DNA from: Trachelipus rathkii | Taxonomy: Eukaryota > Arthropoda > Malacostraca > Isopoda > Trachelipodidae | NCBI GenBank assembly: GCA_015478945.1 | Contig: JABUQX010086935.1 | Location: 17,501 to 50,272 of the forward strand | Reading direction: 5' to 3' | DNA length: 32,772 nt | Shown here: one piece after another, positions 12,501-21,865 of the stretch | Layout: each line of letters starts with the position of its first letter | How positions within the stretch are numbered: the stretch's first letter is position 1 | Made by a program: the position numbers and the translations under genes | Notes under the pieces: model-generated | The model's database searches: none | What the model saw: the letters and a program-made list of their open reading frames with translations, nothing else | Told to the model about the DNA's origin: nothing

Positions 12501-13920
12501 TCAATTTCCTATAATCCAAAACTACCCGAGGACGCGGATTATCTTTCTTTGGTATAATAAGAAGAGGAGAGTTATGCGGAGAATCTGAAGGTACTATGTA
12601 ACCTTTTATTAAACAATCATCAATCCAACTGTCAATATCTTGTTGGTAGCGATGAGGCATATTGTAATTAGCCGTATAAATATATCTCGGGGCATCCGGT
12701 GTAAGCTCTAGCTTAAACTCACTTAGCGGACAAACATCTACCCTATCATTACTAAGAGCAATCGCTTCTTTATTGGCTATAAGAAAATCCAAAATTTGTT
12801 CCATTTGCGTGGGGTCTTGCAGCACCACCAAATCGGAATCTTTCTTAGACTTGGATAATAAAATCTCCCTGTAAGCTTCACGAAGTTCCTCATCCGAAAG
12901 ACCTTCGGAGCATTCTACTTTATTTATATTTGATTCGTAACTACGAAAAGACAGAGAACTTGCACTCGAAATAACAACATTTTTATCTAAAACAATTGTG
13001 GACGGACTGTAGTTGATACACTTTATTACGATAGTGCCATCGTGCACTGTGCTAAGTACGTTAGCAAACATAATATTCGACAAAGAATTTCTCTCGGAAA
13101 CAATATAAGAATTCTCGGGAGGCTTCGTCCCGGCTTTTGATTTAACATCAACAGATAAAAGATATGTAGAATATGGCTCAAATTTCATTGAGTTAGGAAG
13201 AAGAAGTTCATAAATTTCGTCGTCTGAAATTACGACTTCGTGATTGAAAGTTTCGCTTTCGAAATTAATGTGGTTAGTTTGAAAACCAAAATTGACAGAT
13301 TCGGTATCTGGACCACCGATTTCTGTTGAAGAGTTATCATATAACAAAGAATCAAAACTAGGTTTGACATCGCTAATTAGAGGATCATAAACGTGTAATG
13401 GAATATTAACGTAACTATTTTCATCTTTCATAATTATACAATCGTTATGAAAATCTAAAGCAATCGGAAGACTCGAAATAATATCAGAACCTAACAACAA
13501 AGAACCATTAAAACAACATTGTTGATTTACGATGATAAAGAAAACGTTAAATAACCTATTGTTTAGAAGCATTTGAAGTTTTATACGCCCTAAATTAGGT
13601 ATTATATTCCCCGATATAGACTTAAGCACTATGTTAGTCTCGTTTAATTTTACCGGATAAATTTCTTGTATCCTCTTTACTAACCCCTCCCTAATTAAAC
13701 TGACTGAAGACCCACTATCGATATACCCAGAAATTTCCTTAATAAACTCGTATTCAACAGTTAAACTCACCTTAAGGAAGTAGCTTTTTCCTATCAAAGG
13801 ATTTTCTTCCACTCGAAATACGTTCGTGGAAAGCGAATTTTTAACCTTGTTTGAAATAAAATCAACCTCAATAGGGCTTATTACGGCATCTTGAGGTGCC
13901 AGATCCGTAACCCTTTTCAA
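9559..13920 (-). CDS. pol: Gypsy B Pol polyprotein (protease, RT, RNase H, integrase)
   Basis: The frame is open for 1453 codons. It has no ATG at its start: it opens right after a stop and begins with TTG at 13920, so it should be made as a Gag-Pol fusion by -1 frameshifting. Residues 66-75 (YIDSGSSVSL) are the aspartic protease active site. RT spans about 420-620 with LDY (468-470) and YLDD (566-569). RNase H follows, with TTDAS (D715), E757, FTDHQP (D782) and ADFLSR (D825). Integrase has an H921/H928/C958/C961 zinc finger and catalytic D990, D1051 and E1087. D1051 and E1087 have 35 residues between them, as in D,D35E. A GPY-type module (GPYRVIG, 1231) comes next, followed by an acidic, Ser/Asn-rich tail of about 190 residues with no recognised domain and no chromodomain. 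All catalytic residues are present. No env-like gene follows. Confidence 0.95.
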   Translation of the reverse strand: MKRVTDLAPQDAVISPIEVDFISNKVKNSLSTNVFRVEENPLIGKSYFLKVSLTVEYEFIKEISGYIDSGSSVSLIREGLVKRIQEIYPVKLNETNIVLKSISGNIIPNLGRIKLQMLLNNRLFNVFFIIVNQQCCFNGSLLLGSDIISSLPIALDFHNDCIIMKDENSYVNIPLHVYDPLISDVKPSFDSLLYDNSSTEIGGPDTESVNFGFQTNHINFESETFNHEVVISDDEIYELLLPNSMKFEPYSTYLLSVDVKSKAGTKPPENSYIVSERNSLSNIMFANVLSTVHDGTIVIKCINYSPSTIVLDKNVVISSASSLSFRSYESNINKVECSEGLSDEELREAYREILLSKSKKDSDLVVLQDPTQMEQILDFLIANKEAIALSNDRVDVCPLSEFKLELTPDAPRYIYTANYNMPHRYQQDIDSWIDDCLIKGYIVPSDSPHNSPLLIIPKKDNPRPRVVLDYRKLNKYVVPVQFPVPHIESTLSKLGNSSVFSSLDLITGYYGVGVAPESRPYLAFSSQRGHFEPVRLPMGVRTAANVFCRVMELALSHLLGIHALVYLDDIIVFSTDIKSHYDSLGLVFDALKRAKLKVKLEKANFFKRSLVYLGFQISSKGLSADPTKINALKSFSVPTDVTSARSFIGFVSFYRSMVPNFSVLAQPITSLFRKGVPFSWGQEQQRAFDTLKQKLIIDPLLKFPDFTKDFIVTTDASSIGLGATLAQKDDNGNIRPISFASRTLSKSEKNYSTIDLEALAIMWSLTRFRNTIFGYKIRIFTDHQPLVGIFKNKDLSHKLARWAIKVNAFEPEILYIEGKKNVCADFLSRNPPGYVPVSFISRIDVIYPNTQLFNLTSDVIKAEQEKCPRLIPILNFVKENGGVHSFPHAYVKGILYYVTNEQKYLIEIPDSLIYTVLNIGHCSLGSGHMSHIRTEKKIKERYIFPGMTKRVYQFCKDCSSCLKVKGNIPHRAPIFKYPLAYAPFSRVHTDIIGPLPTCKVSGAKYILLFKDSLTRYVEICGIPSRSGIHIGNALLHRVIVRHSCPSILVSDGGGEYISDFFKQLCKLWKIRKVEISVRSPIANSLCERTNLQIENYLRHYINEKGDDWSNYLPFVQLCLNSTFNESIGESAHYVLHGYNKRLPYDVDNYVSPFINLEEDFRPTHEQLIDLSVRTNLIREIAKENLELETQKFVSRQHSKALERDIKVGSRVYILAVKPPKLPFKLHKRWQGPYRVIGVLGRNRFILQCLATGREIAVHSDNFKVVAEPVMVEPTSKKLGKSFSYNKSNKKVHFDCHDEVVEDASTEEVDEENVCIPHKFARNFNNPPSVNNPSYSQSSFQDPIRVQDSPVFDRNQNISEIVDDPNFDSEDSFQRSFHGFGDRNSSARDSSFECSKSESDLSDASYVPYQRFGGPREGSPRNLRSNKRFQISHSTPMHDRSDHNSSFNNEASCS

Positions 13921-15551
13921 AAATTTTCATCATAAAAAGACCTCTCATGCGATTGTTTCGCTGGGCGGTACGCGGAATTATCATAAAAATTTTGCGCATG
14001 GCGCGTATTCATCGTGCGGTTATTTCGATTAAACTGCAAAAAATTCGAACTTTTATCGTGAAATTCACCTTCACGGACTCTATAATTGACATTAATACTA
14101 CTTACATTTGAATATGAGAAGTGATTTGGGTCCATTGCATTGACCTGGGACACGTGATGACGTTCATTATTTTGGAATGAACTCGGAGACTGATACTTAA
14201 CCATTCTATCTCCGGGAGTTTGAGGGGAGTTTCTACCCGAAAATACCTGCCTATTCTGGACATTAGTATTATATTTATTAACTTTATGATGCATATTTGA
14301 CGAATCTTGACAAAAATTTACATGTGAATGATGATTACGGCCGCTCTGACCTTGTGTAAAACCCTGTTTAGGACTCTTAGAGAATGAAGAATTGGAACGA
14401 ACATTATTCCTACTTTGAGAATATTTCTCTAATTCTGAAGGCGTGATTACCTTAATACGATTTAAACTTTGAGAAGAATGAGGATTCCAAACTGTGTTTT
14501 GGCATCTCCTCTGCGAGCCACGAATATGTTTTTGAAAACATAGAGAGCAAAAATGGCCGTATATACATTGGGACGTATGGTGACCCACCCTTTCACACGT
14601 TTTGCAGAACACATTACTTCGTGTATCTTGACGTCTCGGAGTCGGAGACTGAGGTTTAGAAAAAGAATATGCAACATTATTAGGTTGAGTTTTCACCCTA
14701 TGAGACTGGTGAAAAGAAGTATTAACTTGATTCCTTTCGTGTTGAGCTGTGTAAACAGGAATAGCGTTATTAAAATTAGACGTCTTCCCCGAAGACGATG
14801 CAACCTTACCACTGTTAATAACTTGGCTCTTCTTTAGATAGCTTTGTATCTGTTGCGGTATCGAATTAGAAATGGAGAATTCCTCATTCAGAATCCTCTG
14901 GAACTGCGGCTTAGCATTTATATACAAAGAAGAAAATAATAACAACTTACGTTGTTCTGGAGTAAAATCCACACCATGTAACATCGACGACGAATCTAGA
15001 AACAACTGTAATGCCTTTTGAGACTCTGTAAGGTACTCAGGGAGTGAGTGATGAGAGTTCCACTTCACGTCAATAAAATCTTTAAAAGCCTCGAAAGAGC
15101 TCTTAGAATTAAGGGGGTCCAGGCATAATGATAAATCAGTCTTGAACTGAAGCCAAGAAGTAGCCTGAAACAATTCTGGGGTAGATAATATAAGCGCTGA
15201 AACATTACCTTCTTTGTGAGAAAGGAAACGGGTATAAGCTCTCAGTTTCTCTGAATCTGTGCTGATTCCTTCGTCGGCAAAATAAAGTTCAATAGCAGCG
15301 AACCACGAATTTAGACTCGGCCCCCGCCAACAGTCGTCTATGTAGCCTATCAAAATCGGAATGTTGGGACGCGAGTGCGTCAACCTGTCAATATTTAATG
15401 TAGGCCTAGACATATTCTCGGAATTTGAAACACTAGAAGAGGAAATATTCTGTGAAATATTACTCGGTTGTTGCCCCCCACCACTAGTGGGTGGAATCTC
15501 CTTATTATCGTCGTTTAACAACACGGTTTCTTCCTCCGTATCAGAAGGCAT
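13917..15551 (-). CDS. gag: Gypsy B Gag protein
   Basis: This is the structural protein that packages the element's RNA. I choose the ATG at 15551 (MPSDTEEE..., 544 residues). The frame is open further upstream to 15635, but that extension encodes a Phe-rich, T-tract-derived sequence typical of untranslated leader. Residues about 65-240 form a helical capsid-like region (YIDDCWRGPSLNSWFAAIELY and FKTDLSLCLDP). A CX2CX4HX4C zinc knuckle, CKTCERVGHHTSQC, lies at 316-329, and a second Cys/His cluster (CSLCFQKH...C) at 335-350. The remainder is Asn/Ser/Gln-rich and basic, as in nucleic-acid-binding gag tails. The stop TGA (13917-13919) overlaps the start of pol. No frameshift or nonsense codon breaks the frame. 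Confidence 0.9.
   Translation of the reverse strand: MPSDTEEETVLLNDDNKEIPPTSGGGQQPSNISQNISSSSVSNSENMSRPTLNIDRLTHSRPNIPILIGYIDDCWRGPSLNSWFAAIELYFADEGISTDSEKLRAYTRFLSHKEGNVSALILSTPELFQATSWLQFKTDLSLCLDPLNSKSSFEAFKDFIDVKWNSHHSLPEYLTESQKALQLFLDSSSMLHGVDFTPEQRKLLLFSSLYINAKPQFQRILNEEFSISNSIPQQIQSYLKKSQVINSGKVASSSGKTSNFNNAIPVYTAQHERNQVNTSFHQSHRVKTQPNNVAYSFSKPQSPTPRRQDTRSNVFCKTCERVGHHTSQCIYGHFCSLCFQKHIRGSQRRCQNTVWNPHSSQSLNRIKVITPSELEKYSQSRNNVRSNSSFSKSPKQGFTQGQSGRNHHSHVNFCQDSSNMHHKVNKYNTNVQNRQVFSGRNSPQTPGDRMVKYQSPSSFQNNERHHVSQVNAMDPNHFSYSNVSSINVNYRVREGEFHDKSSNFLQFNRNNRTMNTRHAQNFYDNSAYRPAKQSHERSFYDENF
13920..13926 (-). promoter_or_regulatory. -1 ribosomal frameshift heptamer (A AAT TTT) at the gag stop
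   Basis: In the gag frame the end reads GAA AAT TTT TGA. The seven bases A AAT TTT fit the X XXY YYZ slippery pattern and end one base before the TGA. After a -1 slip the ribosome reads AAA TTT TTG, which is exactly where the pol frame opens (an in-frame TGA lies just upstream of AAA). This explains how Pol is made without its own ATG. I have not modelled a downstream pseudoknot. Confidence 0.8.
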
Positions 15552-16223
15552 AAAAAAAAAATGAAACACTTTAAAAAGGAATACAGAAATAGGACAACGG
15601 ACAAAAAGTTGACAGAAAAATAACGACGTACACAAGAAACAAATAATTCACAACAGAAAAAAAAAAAAAAAAAAAAATAACGAATATGACAAAACTACGA
15701 CTCACAAAATGAATGAAAACTTCAAAAAAAAAATAGACAAGAACGAGGACAAACACAATGTAATTTAACGCACCACATAACAAAAAAAAAAAAATAAACC
15801 AAATTTTTAATGTACAATAGACACCGACTTACAGGATGGCTTCTCTTCCAAGCAATGCTCCTCTGGACATCTTCACAAATCGACTTGAATTGTTAATAAC
15901 CCTCGAGGACATTAGCCTCGTAATATCAATGCAATAATTTATAAAAGAAAAATAAATAAATATTTAAAAAAAATCAGATTGATAATAATTCAAGGTGAAA
16001 GGCCTGCAACCGCTCGAGATTTGGCAACATCGCGATAGAAGCGAGCACGGAGGGTTTATGCTTCTTTCATAAAAAATTTCTTCACCGTGCTTTCAAATGC
16101 GAAGGTCGGTACTGTGCGAAGCACCTTTCATCAAAAATCTTGAACAGAGTCGTGTTCTTTTCTTTCTTCACAAATAACTGTACCTTAAAACACAAAATAT
16201 ATGTTAATTATCTTCAATAAGTA

Positions 16224-16226
<3 letters not shown>
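15552..16226 (-). other. Leader / upstream region of gypsy B
   Basis: Upstream of gag on the - strand are T-rich tracts (T22 near 15658-15679, T9 just before the ATG). Then comes a more complex region, 15820-16180, that includes a short ATG-started open stretch (15870-15833) ending in a perfect GTAAGT donor, and the inverted pair AGCACGG/CCGTGCT (about 16038 and 16087). No tRNA-primer-binding site could be assigned, and no copy of the candidate LTR is present here. Confidence 0.45.

Positions 16227-16311
<85 letters not shown>
16226..16311. repeat. (TA)n microsatellite
   Basis: About 85 bp perfect TA array where the gypsy B leader ends. Confidence 0.97.
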
Positions 16312-16315
<4 letters not shown>

Positions 16316-16605
16316 TATATAAAAAATATATAAATAAAAAAAAATATATAATTGAAATATATATATAACTTTCAGTACTGCCTTTTAAATCATTACCATG
16401 ACATTAATTTCCAACATAAAAAAAAAATCTACACATTCAATTCACGCGCTCACGGTGACCAATGTGATAAAAACTGGTAAAATAATCCCACAAAAAAAAT
16501 ACACGCACTGCAGTCTCTTCCACACTCTTTCTCTATCATCTACACACAGAGAGATGGCGTCGAAGAAAATTTATTCTGCAGTCAATATAAGGTTCCAAAA
16601 ATAAT
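16312..16605. other. Non-coding stretch, unassigned
   Basis: AT-rich at first, then more complex (about 16440-16600) with an ATGGCGTCG context on the + strand that opens only a very short frame. No family recognised. Confidence 0.4.
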
Positions 16606-16733
16606 CTGCTACTTTTCTTTTCTAAAATAGCCTACTACTTTTCTTTTCAAAAATAGCCTACTACTTTTCTTTTCAAAAATAGCCTACTACTTTTCTTTTC
16701 AAAAATAGCCTACTACTTTTCTTTTCAAAAATA
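16606..16733 (+). repeat. 26-bp minisatellite, about five units
   Basis: The unit TAGCCTACTACTTTTCTTTT plus CAAAAA repeats with an exact 26-bp period (starts at 16628, 16654, 16680, 16706). A diverged first unit precedes it (CTGCTACTTTTCTTTTC from about 16606). The units are almost identical, implying recent expansion. Confidence 0.95.
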
Positions 16734-17331
16734 TTATTTAGTGAGAACTTCGCAGAAAATCGAACTGTAATTTCTTGTGTGTGGGGTCGGTGCGTGGTAA
16801 TCTTTGTACCACTAATCTGTTTTCGGAGACGCACAGAAGACAAATTTTTACTCTCCGTAGAAAACTTTTATTCAACAAAAAAAAAATATTTAGACCGACA
16901 AACAGTTCACACACAGACAATTACGCATCAATAAAAACATTCAAAACTGCCCTGAAAGCAAACAAATAACTACAATAATAATATTTGAAATTTTACTATT
17001 ATTAATAATATAATAAAAATTTAATAAATAAATAAATAAATAAACATATGACTATTTATTACTGTAATAGGCTTGAATAAAAAGAAAAAAAAAAAAAAAA
17101 ATCTTTTAAAGCAAAGTCAGTTATAACTGGAAATACTGCACGAGAAAAACCCCGTTATAAGATCTCTTTACCGTTATTCAACTTCTATTAAACAAACTAC
17201 GCAGCTGTGAAATCCCATGAACTTGATAGCCTCGAACATGAAATATTTAACATATGATTGTTGCGCAGTAAAGAAATATATTACAAGTTGTATGAAATAA
17301 AACAAGAAAAAAAAATAAAAAAAAATAAAAA

Positions 17332-17337
<6 letters not shown>
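16734..17337. other. Unassigned moderately complex DNA
   Basis: About 16740-16980 is more GC-balanced than its surroundings (GTGTGTGGGGTCGGTGCG near 16777), with open frames of about 60 codons on both strands but no recognisable protein. The rest is AT-rich with A runs. Confidence 0.35.
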
Positions 17338-17409
<72 letters not shown>

Positions 17410-17413
17410 TATA
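17338..17413. repeat. (TA)n microsatellite
   Basis: TA array directly followed by the GGTTGGG-type end at 17414. Confidence 0.95.
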
Positions 17414-17500
17414 GGTTGGGATTAAAAAAAAACGTTCGTTTTTTAAAAAAAACGTTTTTTTAAAAAAAAGACAAAAGGACAAAATTTATTCGTTTTCTTT
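17414..17500 (+). repeat. GGTTGGG-type terminus, left
   Basis: Begins GGTTGGGATTAAAAAAAAAC and continues as alternating A/T homopolymers with ACGTT. An inverted counterpart ends at 21056. The pair may be the ends of one element or two copies of one MITE. Confidence 0.4.
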
Positions 17501-17893
17501 TTTTTTTTAAAAATTACTTTTTTCATAGTATATCAAGTCTTTATAGGGTATTTAGCATTAAAATACAGTTAAAAATACATATGTTAAAAGAGTACTGCAT
17601 ATATAAAGTAGATTTTGATTACTTAGAGTTAAAAGATTTATTTGGGCTTAGGGCATATAGATTATAAATGAGAAATGATCTGTTTTATTTTATTATTATG
17701 TATTCAATTATATTCATTATTAAGTCATTTTAATTGATATTATTATTATTATTTATTCTTTAATATATATATATATATATAATTATAGATTTATATATAT
17801 ATATATTATATAATATATATATAGTATATATATTATATATATATATTAAATAATATCACCGTATATATATAATATATAGATATATATATATAG

Positions 17894-17924
<31 letters not shown>

Positions 17925-18000
17925 CTTATTATATATATAGATATATATATATAATATATATATATATAATAGTATATATATATATTTAAATCTTTCATTA
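17501..18000. other. AT-rich DNA with interrupted (TA)n
   Basis: AT-rich unique DNA (17510-17760), then imperfect TA arrays (17761-17988) with many interruptions. No gene visible. Confidence 0.6.
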
Positions 18001-20750
18001 CCTTTTCTCCCAGACTGGTGGTAAGAGTGCCGTCAGAAGCATCGGGAAAAGAAAAGACAGTAGAAGATATGGACAAAAGTCGAAGAAAAGTCCAGACCTT
18101 AACCGGTCCCCTTCTTGTACCATACTAGTAAGGACTCGTACACAGTCAGAAAATCCACCCTATAGCTTCACGGACTCGAACGGACCCTCACTATGGCTAA
18201 ATCGTCAGTGTAAGTGTTCATCCCTTGGCCCAGGTGGGCTACAACCAGACCCTCTCACAAACCCCCGCCATTCACTCCTATTAGCACCTTTATTCTCGCC
18301 TCGCAAAAACTCACATTTCTGTCCTTCATACATTCCCTTTACTGACTCAATTCCACTTTTTCTTCGATCTCCCAGCGGTCGATTTCCCAACACACTCGCC
18401 ATTATACAACCGCTTAAAACGACTAGTCAATCATCCTTTCCACATGACCAAACCATCCGCAACATATTTTCATTTATTACTCTCTGTTTAAGTCCTTCCC
18501 ACACAACAACTCTCTAATATGTTCATTCCTCATTTTTCAATTCTTTTCACACCTGCATGCCCCCTAAGGATTGTCCATCTGAAACACATTGTACTTTAGA
18601 TCTATACTTCTATTCCAGACCATAGTCTTCCATACTATACAATCAACAGCAGGTCAACAGCATAGCGTAATTAAGACTAGCACTCAAAGACTTAGTCCCA
18701 TATACATTCACAACGATTTTATATTGCCCAGCCACCTTCCCTGGCATCCAACATACCCTTAAATAATTTAACTCAGGACACTTGGTTCCCCAGCTGCTCA
18801 CCATCTAACATTACTTCACACTGAGGACTGTTCCTCACTCACAACCATAACCCTTACTCTTATCTACATGTTAACTTTCAAACCCTCCTTTTACACACCG
18901 TGCCCATCTCTCTACCAATTCTCTTGAAACATCTTGCAATTTCGCCCAACAAAACCAAATCATCGACATATAATAGGTTAGGGGCACCCTCCACTCATTC
19001 TCCATTCTCCACATTCTAACACCAATTTCCTGTCCCGGCCCACCTTCAACTTCTTTCACTAAACCCATCCATATACAAATTGAATTAACCAAGGAGACAT
19101 TTAACACACACAACGCCTGGCCTACCCGCTATTAATACTAAAACCAATCACTCTTTATGGCACCATTTATTTTACACACGCACTCCACTATTCGTTACTA
19201 CATTCTTCTTGTTCATTCAGAAGCCTACCACCAACACTATAAATCACTAACACCTGCCATAGAGCCTTCCTATTAACCCTATCATACCCCTGTTGCACAT
19301 CCATAAAACCTAAATTACAATTTATTTCTTCTTCTCCTCATTTTCTCTATCATTCCTTCAATGTAAAGATCTGAATCCACATCTCTTACTACTCCTCAAC
19401 CCCCTTGTTCTTGACCAATCAGTCCTTCAGTCACTACGGCGCACTCTTCGACCAAAATACCAACATATTTCGCCCTATTAAACACTCAATAAACTTAATT
19501 CCCTATTAATTCTACAGCTTCCGTTATCTCTTTACCCTTATATTAAGCGGTAACTATTTACTGCTCTCCGTCAATCCCTCGGAACTTATTACCCTCCATA
19601 AACGCTTGTATTACAACAAATCAAGATCAATCAATCAGGGAAACTTTTGCCTCCGTCTTGAATCATTCCTCACCAGTAATTTCTCTATAACGTGCAGATT
19701 ACCTTTTTCAACTATCTCACTCTACTATTTCCTCTTCTTTGCTAATAAACCTTCATCCCCAAATACCTATTCTTCTTGCACCTCAAACCCACACACATTC
19801 ACTATTCCACCTCTTCATTACTGCAATATTATACAGATTTTCGAAGTGTTCTTTCCACACGCCCTCACATCCATTTCATCAGTTACAAAAAACCATCCCT
19901 ATTCATTATCTGAGCAGGTTCCCCTTATTCTAAATTTTAACCTTTCGCGCGTTCCTTCCAGAGAGCTCATTCCCTTTTTATGTCCCCATTCATCTCTTTC
20001 CAAACTGTCATTACCCTCTTCTTTTCTCTTACGTACGCATCTTTTAGTTATTTCTTTTTTCCTCCTATATAATTCAAGCATCTTTCTCTTTTTGAAACCT
20101 CATCATTGCTTTCTTTAAGTACAATCAACCACGCTTTTTTTTTACTTTATAAACCCGCTTGCATCACTCTTTAATCCACCAGCTCACTTTCGCATTCTTA
20201 CTTCTACCTAGCACACCCCACATACTCTTTTGCCACTGCGTAACAATTGCTTCCAAGATTTCATATAGTTTTCAGCTCTAGTTCACATTCAATTGAGTTT
20301 ACTTGCGAGGCGTTCTTACATTAACTTATCCTTTATTACCCTGTTCACTAAACTTCTCACTCTGAATTTACCCTCTTCCTTCCGTATCACCTCCTCTCCA
20401 TCAAAGTCCCCACTAAGCTTAATTTTACATAGAACAACATAATGATCCGATAAGCCCATTCTAAACAAGCCTCACTGATTTAACATCCAACATATACTTC
20501 AACATCGCCTTCTTTCACCAACACAAAATCAATCTAACTTTTCACTTCGATACCAATCTCTAACCCTACACCAACTCTAGTATAACTTATGGATTACTCT
20601 TGTGTTTAAAGAGAGTATTACTTACACACACACCTCTCTCCTCACAGAAATCCATCACCTTTCTACCATTCTCATTTTCTCCTGACACCCCAAACCCACC
20701 TGTTATACCATCTCTTTTTTATCATAATATACTATATATTATATATATAT
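18000..20750 (-). pseudogene. Decayed non-LTR retrotransposon (LINE) ORF2 relic
   Basis: Read on the - strand, LINE pieces appear in the expected order but in shifting frames. At 20433-20450, SDHYVV is the C-terminal motif of the apurinic-type endonuclease. Around 20080-20200, AKVSWWIKE and a Lys/Arg-rich stretch form the endonuclease-RT linker. At 18959-18970, YVDD (context LLYVDDLVLLGE) is the RT catalytic motif. Around 18480-18210 are WFGHVERM, KSTAGRSKKKW and RSEWRGFVRG, a C-terminal signature common in arthropod LINEs. Many stops and frameshifts break it. The 5' end is lost in a (TA)n array, and the 3' end near 18000 also merges into TA repeats. The exact LINE clade is not determined. 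Confidence 0.8.
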
Positions 20751-20845
20751 TTATACTATATTATATATATATATATATGTAATAATATATACTATATATA
20801 GTATATATATATATATATTAATATATACTACTATTATATATATGC
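20726..20845. repeat. Interrupted (TA)n array
   Basis: TA-rich array with irregular interruptions, following the truncated LINE end. Confidence 0.85.
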
Positions 20846-20940
20846 TGTATATAGAATCCGATATTAATATTCAAATATTTAGCCTAAGAAGGGGGGTAAT
20901 TGGTATTACTGTAATAATTTAAAACATCTTAATATACATA
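20846..20940. other. Short unique spacer
   Basis: AT-rich non-coding DNA. Confidence 0.5.
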
Positions 20941-21056
20941 AAAGAGGTGAATTTTTTTAAAAAAAAACAAAAAAAAAACATTTTGTTTTAAAAAAACTTT
21001 TTTTTTTGGCAAAAAAAACCCAAAAATTTAAAAAAAACCGTTTTTTTTCACAACCC
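20941..21056 (-). repeat. GGTTGGG-type terminus, right
   Basis: On the - strand it begins GGGTTGTGAAAAAAAACGG and continues as poly-T/poly-A alternation, mirroring the end at 17414. The outer side abuts (TA)n, as on the left. Pairing is plausible but the low complexity makes it uncertain. Confidence 0.4.
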
Positions 21057-21160
21057 ATATATATATTATTTATATAATAATATATATTATAATATATATA
21101 TATATATTATATATACTATGATATATACTATATATATATATATATATATAATCATAATAC
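21057..21160. repeat. Interrupted (TA)n array
   Basis: TA array with irregular interruptions. Confidence 0.85.
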
Positions 21161-21865
21161 TATAATAAGGTAATTTTGAAAAGAAGCTTCAACTTCTTGA
21201 GAAAATTATGAAAAAAAAAAAAAAAAAATTTTATAATTTTCTAGAACATATGACAGAAAACGGAGCCGTTGTGAGGCTACTTCAAATATTTCTATTACGT
21301 CACAATAGTTAAAGGATGCGCGCACCAATCACAGCTAAGAAAATTACAGCAATAAAAAGCCTATGATAAATTTCAGAAAATAAATAATAAATAATTTTAT
21401 AAATTATAATAAATATATTTTAAATAAATTATTATATATATATATATTTTTAAATACCTTTATCTTTAACAACAAGAAAAAGAAGAAACAAGAATGTCAC
21501 CTACTTATCCGATATTTTTACTAAATATACCGTAAATGAGTTCCCATAAACAAAACATCCGCATTGCGTATATGAAGGAGAAATTGCGTCGCAGCAAAAA
21601 TGATCCACTCTTGATGACCAAGATGGCTTCCAAAATTAATCCAAAAAAAAAATGATGAAGGCTTCACCTTTGAAGTAGAAGTAAAAACACTTTAGAAACG
21701 GTCGCCAACAAATTAAAAAAATTTGAATAGATGAATTTTTTCTCCAGAGAGTCCTTTTCTTGGTTGATGAGCCAGCTTTTTCGTTTTTATATTTCTCAAA
21801 TAAATAATCATCTAAAGAGTTAATAAACCTGGATATCTGTCCTGTCACCGCTTCGAACATTCTTT
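21161..21865 (-). other. Unassigned region with a short coding-like segment
   Basis: On the - strand from 21869, directly beyond the end of LTR-like copy 2, is an open stretch of 77 codons. Its first 40 residues are protein-like (MFEAVTGQISRFINSLDDY, then KYKNEKAGSSTKKRTLW); later it becomes aromatic and low quality, suggesting a frameshift. If copy 2 is a 5' LTR, this would be leader or gag of that element. It does not match gypsy B gag. The rest is AT-rich, with a poly-A run and a (TA)n tract. Confidence 0.25.

Larger units (their letters stand above)
8097..16226 (-). mobile_element. Ty3/Gypsy LTR retrotransposon, coding-intact (gypsy B)
   Basis: A - strand element whose gag (13917-15551) and pol (9559-13920) are both uninterrupted, in the order protease-RT-RNase H-integrase. 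Downstream of pol is a 350-bp AT-rich untranslated region, then a G10 tract (9201-9210 on the complement), and then a 1.1-kb candidate 3' LTR. Upstream of gag is a T-rich leader that runs to the (TA)n array at about 16226. No 5' LTR copy is found where expected (just beyond 16 kb). A diverged copy of the candidate LTR lies at 21866-23077 in the same orientation, so the 5' end may have been separated by later insertions or lost. Limits of the element are therefore approximate. Confidence 0.8.

Noticed and set aside
9559..13920. Env-bearing errantivirus-type element
   Set aside because: No third reading frame with a signal peptide or membrane segment lies between the pol stop (9559) and the candidate LTR; the 350 bp there are AT-rich and non-coding.
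19606..20118. 170-codon + strand frame
   Set aside because: It lies opposite the LINE relic, is low-complexity, has no recognisable domain, and the - strand carries the real RT and endonuclease motifs.
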